NCBI RefSeq assembly: GCF_000003815.2
Contig: NC_049980.1
Coordinates: 13,872,638 to 13,936,637 of the forward strand
Direction of reading: 5' to 3'
Length of the DNA: 64,000 nt
DNA from: Branchiostoma floridae
Lineage: Eukaryota; Chordata; Leptocardii; Amphioxiformes; Branchiostomatidae
The notes below the pieces were generated by a model. That model was not told where the DNA came from and did no database searches. It worked only from the letters and a program-made list of their open reading frames with translations. Position numbers and translations under genes: made by a program. The number at the start of each line of letters is the position of its first letter. Position 1 is the stretch's first letter. This document shows positions 12,901-24,900 of this stretch, piece after piece.

Positions 12901-15900
12901 ATTTTTTTATTTTTGGTTATTGGTCAACAAGGTTGCTTTTAACTAGTCTTTGAAAGTTGTCTGTGTGCAGTTTGACTATAAATTTTCTAAAATGAGAAGT
13001 TGTAAATGTCATATTATGCCTGGATGCAATCAGAGGAGCGAACTGAAGGGCATGAATAGAATGGATTCCAGGCTACTCCCAACCTAGTAGTAGTATGAAC
13101 CTTGGATGGATAGTGACCGGGAACAAAGTTGTTCCTGAATGTGTGACAGGCTTAAAGCTGCACAGCAGAATTTTGTGCTTTCACTTAGATTGCCCCACTG
13201 TTTCATTCACAGGTATGTACACAATCAGGACTGGGATGCAGCACAGAGGGTAGCTGAGGAACATGACAAGGACAGTGTGTCAGACGTACTGGTTGGTCAA
13301 GCCAGGTAGGGAGAATTTACACTTTTCCAATGTTTAGACAGTCAAGACAAATTATTAAAGGTCTTTTGGATTGCTTTTATGTTTCTTCACTCATGTGGTT
13401 TTGATTCCAATTGGTTGGCTATCTGCACATCTTACAGTACTGTGACTGCTTTCTGTGTTAAATTCACAGTTACTGTTTTCTGTGTTTAGGTATGCATTTG
13501 AGCAGAAGGATTACCAAAAGGCAGAGACGTTCCTGTTGAGAGCTCAACGTCCAGAGCTGGCTGTTAAATACTACAAGGTATGGGGTGATATTCAGATATT
13601 ATAGATATATTATAGTACATTAAAATCATCTGTCTTTAATATCATACTGATAGTTAAGAAAGAACATTTTTCTTGCTTTTGGAGTATCCAATAAACGAGG
13701 TAACCTGATAGCAAATACTGTAAAATGACAAGTGGTCAGATTTCTGAAAAAAATTTGAAGAAAAAAAGTTTGCAGACATAAGGTCTACAAGTTTGTGTTT
13801 GTGTGGTAATTTTGTCATGCGCATCTCATCTTTTCTTTTGTCCTTGCATCCTTGTTTACCTACCATCCTGTGTGAAAATTTGCCCGTCCCGGACTAGTCC
13901 GGACCGACATGAACCGTCAGTTCGAACCATGCAATAGTCCGGGGGTCGGACGGGTCGGTCGGACGGGACGGACGCTCGACAGTTCGCAGAACGGTTCGGA
14001 CGGCCATAAAGGGTCCAGATTGGCCGCTTGGACTAGCCCGGACTACGTCCCGGACTGGTCCCGGACGGCATCGTTCGAACGCTTTCGGGCGGCGGCCTGG
14101 AGCGGGCCGTTCGAACGGTTCGAGCCGGTACGGCTCCGCCCGGGCCGGACGGCCGAACGGGCGGTTCCCATAACAACAAAGCGATCCGAACCGTCTGGGG
14201 GCGTGCAGAGCACCGCGGGGCGCCGGTTCGGACGTCTGCGAACCACCAATTTACATGGCAACTGTACCTCCCAAACACCCGTGGAATGCGTAAAATCGTG
14301 CTGTTGTGAGGTGGAAATCGCTGCCCAAACAGTTCGGACGGTCTGAACCGCCGGAATGCCGTCACAAAATAGAAAGAATTTGAATGCAATTCATCCCTCT
14401 GCCGCCAGCGCTCCTATAGACAAAGTATTAATGACGGCTTGAAGTTACAGAATGACACCAGCCGCAAGACAATCAATGTAAATCACATGTGCCCTCACTT
14501 TGACGTTATGTGCGTGCGGAGTCCCAGGAAACATTTGATTGCCCGCACAAACCATGTACAAAGCGTAAGTAATGGATTTCTGATGTCTTTCCGACTGAAG
14601 CGTGGTTACCAAACATGTGGTGGAGACACTATCACTAATATATGATATACATTCAAGTCCATAATCTAGAAGATTCATTTATAAACATCATTGAATGCCC
14701 TAATATATTCATGCCAACGCTAGGCACGTTACGCACCCAGCGGCGGCGAGGGTTCAGTGACCCCATCTCAAACGTAAACAAGAAGACGATCCTATGAAGA
14801 AGCCAAACATTTTGTTGGTGTGTGTTGAACTTTATTGTATTTTGTTGAAAGAAAGTTGTATCTAAATATTGAATTGTAATATATATGTTAATCTAGTGCC
14901 ACAAAATATTATTCTACGTGTCTAAAATAAGACTAGTTTTGATATAGGTGCTGGCCCCCATACGTGAATTGAACTCTCCCACACTTGATTGAAGCCTCCC
15001 GGTCCTTTGGGACAGCCGCCCGACAAGTGCGCACATGTCTGTAACTCGTTGTTTGTTGTTTATTTTACGTTCCATGTGTTAATTTTTGGCACAGTTTGCA
15101 CATCCATTGACAGGAATACCACTAAGAATGATGTCGTCATTATACCCATTTCCTTTGTGTTTCTTGCCTTTTTTCACGAGCAAGTTATTCAAAGACGGGA
15201 AAATACGATCCAGATATCAATTTGCGAGCCAGTGGCTAGGCCACACCCACACAGCGCGAAACTTTAGGTATAGAGGCGTGCCGCTGTCCATCATCGCGTG
15301 GCGACCGACAAAATAATTAGCAACCATATATCCGCTAGCTGGGTGTCATGCTGTCCGTATTATAAAACGTCTGCACAATTATTATTGGAATCTTTCGGCA
15401 GTAAATTTACTTTGCGCACTTGTAAGCGACTTTTGACAAGACTGGCCGGTGTTCCCGTAAAGCTTTCCTTCTGTCCTAATCCCAGCAAAACTGGTCTCCG
15501 GGGACAGCCGCCTACCAGACCGATTCGTAGGGCAGGAATCAAAATGTCACACTACAACGGGTCTCCAATTTCTGGAAGGGTGGCAAAATCACCAATTGCA
15601 ACGTCTGGCCGCACCTTTGAGCTTCGGCCGTAAGTCTAGAATCTACTTAAATTATTCAGCAAAGCAAATAGGATGTAAAATCTGCTTGTCTCTAGTGTAT
15701 AGTTATTGTGCATGTGATTTCATTAACTTTTGTAAAATCAACGATATTCAGAAGGCTTCAGAAGTACCACGAGTGATATCATACAATGTTGATTGAATGA
15801 GTAGAGATTAAAAGACGTCACCCTAGAGGATTATTGTTAACCTACGCCGTAGACGTTTCAACTTTCACATCGCTTGATAGATTTTTATGCCCGTCAAAGG

Positions 15901-18900
15901 CACATGTGTGAATAGCAGGCGAAATCTTTACTTGCGGCACAAGTAAATAAACGCTTTTTGAAAAGTTGGTAAGGAGGAACAATATTAAACGGGGAGGATT
16001 ATTGTCGAGGAAATTCCGCTCGTGAGGACATGGATATAACGTCCTTGGGAGGAAGTTACTAGTATGCCATGGTGAGGAGAAGTAATTCTATGGAACGTTG
16101 ATATTAATATTTTTCAGTTGTAGTTGTACTCTACTCTCTCTACTCTATATGAAGCATGGACATGGACACCTGACGTGCTAATTCAGATTACGCTTAGTCT
16201 ACAGTTTAGTCTTTGTTCTGTGCGTTTAGTCGTTACACAGCATTGGGCATGTACACAACCAAGATACACTTACTGAAGTACAGAGAAGAAAACAAATTCG
16301 CTGGAATTTCACAGGTTTTATCCCCAGGGGCAGGCAGGCGAGTTTCTAAAGCTTGACTCCCTGCTGACAATAATCCCGATAGCCCGTCCGAACGGTTCAA
16401 ACGGTTCGGGATTTACTGTGGCGTGTCCAGAGATCCGCCTGGCTCCGACATGTCCGACCCGTGAGAACGTTGCCCCCAACCAGGGAGGTTTTATCAAACC
16501 CGGGACATTGAGGAAACAACTTCGTTACCTTCGTCATGGATTTAAAATTACCTCCGATCAGTGGTGTATGCGGAAATTGTAAGACGATCATAATCACATC
16601 ATTATCTTCGCCGAGAAGGTTATATTTATAATATAATTTGCAACGGTACGTGGAAACATGACTTCCTCTTTGCTGCAACAAGTGACTATTACGTCATCAT
16701 ACCACTGTGTTTCCACGAAAATGGGCGCTGAAACAACATTGTGCATAATACAGCCCACAGGAGTCCCAGTAAGTGCGGAAAAAATACATGCCTTCAGTTA
16801 GCTAGGATTTTGACTGTGCTGTTGATAATTTCACATCTAACACACTTGGTAACACAGCTAAACGATGTAAAACAGTTTCTTACCAGTTCAGTCTTGAACA
16901 AGAAGGGATGTTTGTATTCCAGTCCGTTTGTATTCCACGGAAGTTTCGGCAGTCGGTTGGAACAGCACCAGAACATAATTCCACACAAATTGTTTGTGTT
17001 GCTAGTCCTTTTCCATCTCTCCATGGCAGTTTGATGCATCCTGACCCGAAACGACAACGTACAAACCCCTCACGCGACACCTCTTCCAACTTATCCATGA
17101 TAGTCTGTACATTTAGCCTTAGTATAAGACTAAAAAGCGGAAAAATAACACAGGACATCAGGAAACGGTTTACTGATGAGTTTTCAATTTGAAATGACCG
17201 CGACGCACGCGCAATGCTCATGTTATCCCCAGGGGCAGACAGGGGAGTCTTTCAAGCTTGACACCCTGCTGACAATAATCGTGATAACCGGTCCGAACGT
17301 TCAGAACGGTTCGGGAGGCACTGTTGCGTGTCCTGAGATCCGCCTGTCCCTGGCCAGATCCAGGGCAGTTCTCTAAGTCTAACCTTTCATATTACGAAGG
17401 ATGAAGCGTCCAAATTTCTCAGGGGAACATGACACCGACCCCTAGATTGTGCGTCACCATCCCCAACCCCTATCAATTTACGACGCACGGGTAGTGCATA
17501 GTCTCTCCTTCTGTAAGTGTAACGTGCTGGATGCAGCCATCCACGGCGTTTCTTGATCCAGTCGTCGCTTCGACTAACGAGTAATATATTTTCGAATTTT
17601 TATTGTACGTTTGTGCTCTTAAAGCTAAGTACAGGTCAAAATGATAAAGTAGTTCTAACGCTTCTAACAACAATATGCATATAAAATGGTGGCGTTAGAT
17701 GTTCGGCTAACCGTTCCCCGTGTCCTGTTTTGGATACCGTACTCCAGCGTGACACAGCACTGTACTTGTTTTTAGTCCCACTTTCTTGATATAATGTCAA
17801 GGGGAATATCACTGGTCAAACTCAACACGTTTTCAAAGAGTCGATTGAAGTCTCGCTGCTACAGGTCGTCCAACAGGTGATCCAACCAGGTACTGCTCAC
17901 AAGTTCCTTTCCGGCCAAAGCATGCGCTTTGACTCCAAACGATGGTGGAAATTTTGGTAAGTGAGAAACATTCAAAATATTGCACTTCACAAATCATGTT
18001 AGGTATTGTCCACAAGGCGAGATAATGCCGGACGCCATGAAAGGCAATAAAGATGCTAAATACATTTTCAACATTATCTCCCGTATTATTGCACATTTGG
18101 ACAGAATCGTCGCTTGGTACAATGACAGTCAATCGAAACGTAGCGCAACTCAATGTCGTCTTATTTGTAAAGCGCCAGAGACAATTATTTAATCATAGGG
18201 TAGAAAGATTATATTTAGTTCTACAGAAAACAATGGTGGTCTGTAACTTTTCCCCGCCCGTTTTAACGCCGTGCGAGCATGATCAATCCAGAGTCGTATG
18301 GTGAAGACCTCAGGTGCCAGGGTGACCTACAATAGCATTGTCGTTTATTCTTCTTATAGTACTTTATTACACTGCGCTTGGAAGACAACGATTTTATTGG
18401 CGTGGGCAATGTAGTTAGTAAATCAAACACGACAGCAGAACGGACAATATAGCGTTCGTGTGATTTAGAAACGAAACACGGCGTGCCGAATTCTTATTCG
18501 CCATGCCACTGCGACTATCCAAGCGGTATCTGCTGTTACGTGTTTAAGACTTTTTTCTCATTTATCGCTAGAGAAAAATAAAGAGACAAACAGGACTAAA
18601 ACATATTCATTCTTCATGAGAACAGACTTCGTAACAATGACTTGTTCATACCTATAGATATTCATATGTCTGTTTAGTTATAGACCTTACGAAAGTCGCT
18701 TTACTTTTGTCGTGTCAATAAAGATTTTATATGCTGCATGCACGGCATTTGGTAGTGTACGAGATACGATACAAAGACTGGTACTTCGTGGCAGATTACC
18801 CTTTAATAATGGTCGAGAGGATAAACATGTAGGTGTGATCCGCGTACTCAACGCTGCATGGGCGTGATGGGCAATCCAAACTGTGCAGGTCGCGTACTGT

Positions 18901-21900
18901 TCCCTGGCCGGCTTACTCTTCTATTCATTCTATTTCTACGGTTTTCCAGCGACCCGGAGTCTGGTACTGGTAGAGACTAACATTTTCCTGCAAGGAGAGA
19001 GCAAGCCGACATGCAAGTCGGCAAGCAAGCCTGCCGACTTCATTAGACAAACAGGCATTTGTCGCAGTTCTCCCAGACGTATTTTCCCGTCCATAAAACT
19101 CGGACAGGGCCCACAACCTAAATTATGTCACAAAATGTGGCAATATGTAACTGCGAAAATTTTGGCATTGTCTTAATCACGTGGTTGAACAACGTGTTTT
19201 GGCTCGCCATATTCAGATGAATTTCCAAGAAACTTGATAGTGGGGCATAGGATTTCAGTTTCAGTTTCTTACAACCAATCATGTGGCTCATTATTTGCAG
19301 TGAAAATCGACGTCTCCGGCTCATTTCGTACAAATCGTAGCGATTGGCTAGCCAGTAAATAGATTGTCCCACACTGTACACATCAAACGGCTGCCGCCAG
19401 CATGGCGCCATGGCAACGGCCAATGTGTGGTGGGAAGACCACCAGAGCGCCGCTCACGTGCGCCTCACAGGCGGGATGTCAATCAACCCGCTGTTTATTT
19501 CAGCGGGTGCAGCCTGGAACTGGGGTCGCCGTGTTTTCCAAAATCATCTCGCACACTGGACAGCCGGGCTTTCTGAGCAACGTTCGCACATGCAGAAAAA
19601 CTGCACTGAGTAGCGGAGCAGATTCTTCAAAGGGTGACTCAACACTGTAAGCTGGAAATTGGAAAATGAACAGCATTTTATAAGTGTATGTAAACTTTAC
19701 TAGAAGACCCATCAGTTGGTTTTTGCTACTCTATTGAGTATTGTATTATACTCTACTCTTCACTTCAGACAGCCGTGCGTGGTGACATATATGTACAAGA
19801 AAACACGTCACCCATTCATTAGTCGCGGCCAAAATTTAATATAGAAGAAAAGTTGTAGATTTGAAGGTAGAAAAATCTCAATTTTTTAAATTTTCATAGT
19901 ACATTTTGTATTGTTCTGGCGATAGTGCAACGCTATTACTATTAGTGTTCGCCCGCTCTGGCTGTTGCCCCGCAATAATGGACGTAATGCATGCCTCTAA
20001 CAATGTCTAATAGTTTCACCTACGGACTTTACTGCTCTTCTGGTCGCTGCGCCTAGTGTACGGAAGGGGGCGCTGTCGCACGGCTTCATACAATTTAGGG
20101 ACTTAGACAAAATTTGGCAGGGCGGCGGCAATTTTTTCTAAGTGTTTTACGGCGCCCGAAGCGTCCGGCGGTCCTGAACTGCCGAACGTGCTGAACCACT
20201 TAATGACGGTTCACCGCCCGGCGCTCGGACTGGCAGCCTCGCGGGCCGGACGGCTTTGACGTAGGCGGACCGCTCGGACTGCCCTCGGACCGGTCCGAAC
20301 CGTTCGGGGCGAGTTGATTTTCACACAGGATGTTTGGTGTGTTTAGGAGGTGGGTAATACTTCACTCATTATTGGATGGTGTTTTTTGTCCTCCTTTAAA
20401 AGATTCAGAATATTTGTACAGGGTATTTCTCTCTGACATATTCTGCAATCCTGGTAAGACAGCTACTCTATTTTTGTACCTGATTACAGAGTGTCTTTAG
20501 CCTGGGTATTATCCGGATAGTATTTCACTCCGTTTATTATTGTTATTGTTATTGGGTGGGCCGACTACTCTCTCTTTGCAGCCAGGGGCTGAGTTGTGAG
20601 GAGCTTACATTAGGCAGGGCTAAACGCAAGGCCAAGGGTCTGGAGCTAGCTGCCATTTTGTGCTACTCAGGTGACTTCAATACGACAGTAATTGCCCCAG
20701 GTGTGGCCATGGTTTTGAACCACTCACACCGGGATGGACCCCTACTCTTTTCGATAAGTGCGGTGGGATCTTTAACGTGCTTGGGGTATGGCTCTCCTCA
20801 AACACAGGACATCCATTTAACGTCCTATCCGCCGGCCGGCCCTAACCAAAGCTAGGCACTCATTTTCACCTGAGTGAAGAGAGGAAAGCGGTTTGAAGTG
20901 CCTTTCCCAAGGGCGCAACATCGGTGACACATCAGCGGTTTCGAACCTGTTACCTCTGGGGCCTGGGTCAAACACCTTACCGATTGTGCTACATGATGCC
21001 ACGATTAAACACTATACACAGTCGCTTCTTGCTCTGACTTTTATTATAGGATGCCGGGATGTGGTCGGACGCCCTGCGTGTGTGTAAGGAGTACATCCCC
21101 CACAAGCTGCAGCAGCTGCAGGATGAGTATGACAGGGAGATGCTCACCAAGGGCAGCCAGGGGGCCGACGCCCTCATCGAGCAGGCCAAGGAGTGGGAGT
21201 CGTCAGGAGAGTATGTCCGGGCGGTGGACTGTTATGTCAAGGTCACAACCGTGCACACACAGGACCCTGCTGTGTTGGAGAAGTGCTGGAAAAAGGTACT
21301 GTCAATCTTGACATGTTTGCGGTGTTGTTGTTCTTTTCAGTGTACCCAGTGATCTCTCCACTGGGAATTTACACTTCAATTACCAGTATGTGTTTCCAAT
21401 ATATTTCAACTCTACTACAACTGTAACAGTAATTGTAGCAGAATAAAATGTTAACCTTGGCTCGTAGAGTATTTGAAATGGTAAGAGGAAACTTTTAGTA
21501 ATATATATACATGTATATCACTTCGCCTTGAGTTTCCTTCCTGCAGGCTGCTGAGCTAGCCATGAAGTTCCTGAGTGCAGAGAAAGCAGTGAAAGTTGTT
21601 GAGTTGGTGGGCCCTCGTCTGGTGGATATAAAAAAATACAACACGGTCAGTACATCTGGTTGTTATCTCATCTATCTGGTTAACTCTTTTCAATCTGAGT
21701 CATCATCTTGGATGTAAAATATACAATTTGCACTAATGTTCACTGTTTCTTGTTATTGTTACCCTGTCTGAACATAAGTGTACTGTAGTTCTGGAATGTT
21801 CTGCTAAATGGCATTAATGTAAGATGTTTACTTCTGTAGGCTGCTGAGCTGTATCTGAGTCTGGATATGGTGAAGGAGGCCATAGATGCCTTCATGGATG

Positions 21901-24900
21901 GGGAGGAGTGGAACAAGGCTAAGAGGGTGGCAAAAGAACTTGAGCCAAGGTACATCATGGTTCAGAAATAAAGATATTGTGTCTTGATTACTAAAATAAG
22001 ACACAATAAAGATACTGCATCTTATTCTAAACATCTCATGGCTGCATTGTACAGAATTCTGCCACTGACTACTCTTAACTAAAATGAAAAATAACAGATC
22101 AGCATCCCTCATTTTTTAGATTGTTTAGCCTCACTTTGAATTTAGACACTAAGCTGATATCGTAAAGCTCTCCTTTACATTGTCACCAAAATGCCATTAT
22201 CATTTACAATACCTTTTTCTTTCTTGGGTCCTCTTGGACAAGTTGCTGCTCTTAGAAGAGCAGGAAGTAGCATTAAAGTTTCCTTGTTAAAGTCAATTGA
22301 CTGACATGCATACTTCCTTACCACAGGTATGAGCAGTATGTTGATGACAAGTACAAGGAGTATCTGAAAAACCAAGGCAAGGTGGAGTCGGTAAGAAAAA
22401 CTTCTGCCCTTTTGGTATTCACTTTTGGTATGAATAGAATTTTACTGTATGAGTGTTTATGATGTTTATGTTTATGATGATACATGACTGTATCCATGCT
22501 GTTTACTGTATGTTCCAGCTTGTTGGAGTGGATGTGATTGCAGCCCTGGACATGTATGTGGATAGAGGACAGTGGGAGAAGTGCATTGAGACTGCAGAGG
22601 GACAGGTTGGTTTTGTTGGAGTGTAACGTTAGTAGTGATAAACAAAAATGTATTAAGGAAATTTTAAGTTTAACTTAGTCAGATGCTTCATGAAAAACTT
22701 TAGAATAACAAAAATGAATTTGTTAGAATCATTAACATTTTAAAGATTAAAGATAAATTTTGTTGAATAATGTATGAATTGCTACAACCAGCAGAAAGTA
22801 AGAGGAATGCTTTTAATTGGTGACAAATTGCTGTGATCTTGGCGTGCTGTGATCTGGTGTGCCGTGCTAGGCTGTGATCAGAGGAGCAAAACAAATGAAA
22901 GTGAGAATAGGATGGATTGTAGGCTACTCCCAGTTGTTGTGCTAATGTCCTTAATGTGTCACTGTGACAGCAGATTTGTACTACAACTATAAACTGGCAA
23001 TAACTAATCATGTTTCCCACAGGGCTACAAGGTGCTGCACAAGTATGTGGCTCTGTATGCTACACATCTCATCAAGGAAGGGCAGACAGACAAGGCTCTG
23101 GACCTGTACGTCAAACATGGTGCACCAGCAAACCCTGCGGTAAGGCTGCCCACCCAGGCATCTTTTTTACGCTCTTGTACACGAACGGCAGCAGAACACG
23201 GGTATAACTTTAACAAAGTTACATGACATAAACAAAACAATACACATATTCAAGTCCAAGAAGGCATAAAGAAAAAGGTGGATATTATTGATAGAATAAA
23301 GCCTATGTGTAAATTAAGTATGATGTACAGTAAGTCTAACATTGATGGGCCACAACTCATTTCTACTCTCTGTTCTAATTAGCTGAATTGCAACTCATAC
23401 ATAGAATAATAAAAATTCTGCTCATGCTTTATGCATGAAAGATGATGTTTTTAGGGTGGAACAAGTCTGTTGTCTTGTTCTGATTTCAGATTATGTTTTT
23501 CCCTTTGCATGTTTGATTCAGGTTTCTTGAATCTATTTTTTCAGAACTTTAATATCTACAAGCGTGTCGTGCTAGAGATCCTGTCCATGCCTGACCTGGA
23601 CCGTGCTGACTCCTACCGTATGTGGGCTGACCTCAGGGACCTGCTGATGGACCTGGTAGGCTTTATATAATATAAGCCTATTCAACTGCAATTGTGTCAA
23701 TATGTGCAAGTAGAACCATAACACATCTGGACATTACCAAGCATGGTCCAGACAACTGTTATAGGCTTTCACCTTTGACATATTACCCACAGTGCATCTT
23801 GCTGTGCATGCACAGTTGAAACTATGAACAGGCTTATTGCAACAGCTATATAGTAACAAGCATGGTCTCAATACCCATCTGTTTATGTTTTCTTCTTAAA
23901 AGATGAGTAAACTTTAAGCACTAATCTTTGGCTCCACCAGGCTTTTTTTAAAGTCCATCACATATAAGTGTGGAAATATAATGATTGTCTCCCAAACTTC
24001 CAAGAAAAGTAGAAGATTATTAACTGCTACTCCTTATAGCAAGTGCATGTCTGTTTGTTTCCACAGTGTGAAAACATGTCCAAGTCATCAGAAGCCAGCA
24101 GCCCAGCCCATGAGGAGTTTGAACAGATGTTACAGATCGCACACTACTACGCTGTCAGGTCTGCATGCATGGGACAGAAGGGCATGGTAGGTTCACTCGT
24201 ATATTAATGCAATCTGAAACAATCTAGTTACACGGATGAGATCCCATCGACAGAGACACCAACTGAAATCTCTTCTGCTACATGTAGTAGAGATCCCAAT
24301 CGGAAAATTTAAAGATATTCCCTTAACACACACACACAGTCAGAACTGACAGAGACTCCAATTGGGATCTCTACTTTTAGAATCAGTAAGTCAGCCAGAT
24401 TGTAATTACTATCTAAGACCATTAGAATAAGTGAAAAATTGTAGATTCTATAGATATTATGTTCTAGTATTTTAGTCACATGTCAAAATCAAATCCATGT
24501 TACAGTATTATTTCCTTGACAGGAACACATTGTTGCCAGACTGTCTGTGTCCTTGCTGAGACACTCTGACATCATACCTGCTGACAAGGCCTTCTACGAG
24601 GCTGGTGTCCACTGTAAGGTGAGAAAGTGCCTGAATTCTGGAGTAGAGTAGGCAGAGGAGACTTTTTGTCCAGTCGTGTAGAATTTTTAGAATATGAACA
24701 TGTCAAAGGTGCTGAGCGACCATGCAGTGGCCAAAATTGGACTCAAATGTGTTATAACTCTTGATTTCATACTTGGTTTGTAATGAATGATGTATAAGAA
24801 TTATTTAAAAGACAAGAACACACAACATGTAAAAAAGATTCTTAATTGATGAAATTTGTAGACCCACCTGTCAAATCACACACTGCCTCAAGTCTAGCAG

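Noticed and set aside
13909-14389. Overlapping open frames of 145 and 118 codons on opposite strands
   Set aside because: Both come from GC-rich, stop-poor subterminal repeats (GTTCGGAC words) of the candidate transposon; the products are low-complexity and resemble no family.
15298-15633. Plus-strand frame of 111 codons inside the 6.5-kb element
   Set aside because: No transposase or other domain is recognisable; an opposing frame is open as well, and its length is expected by chance.
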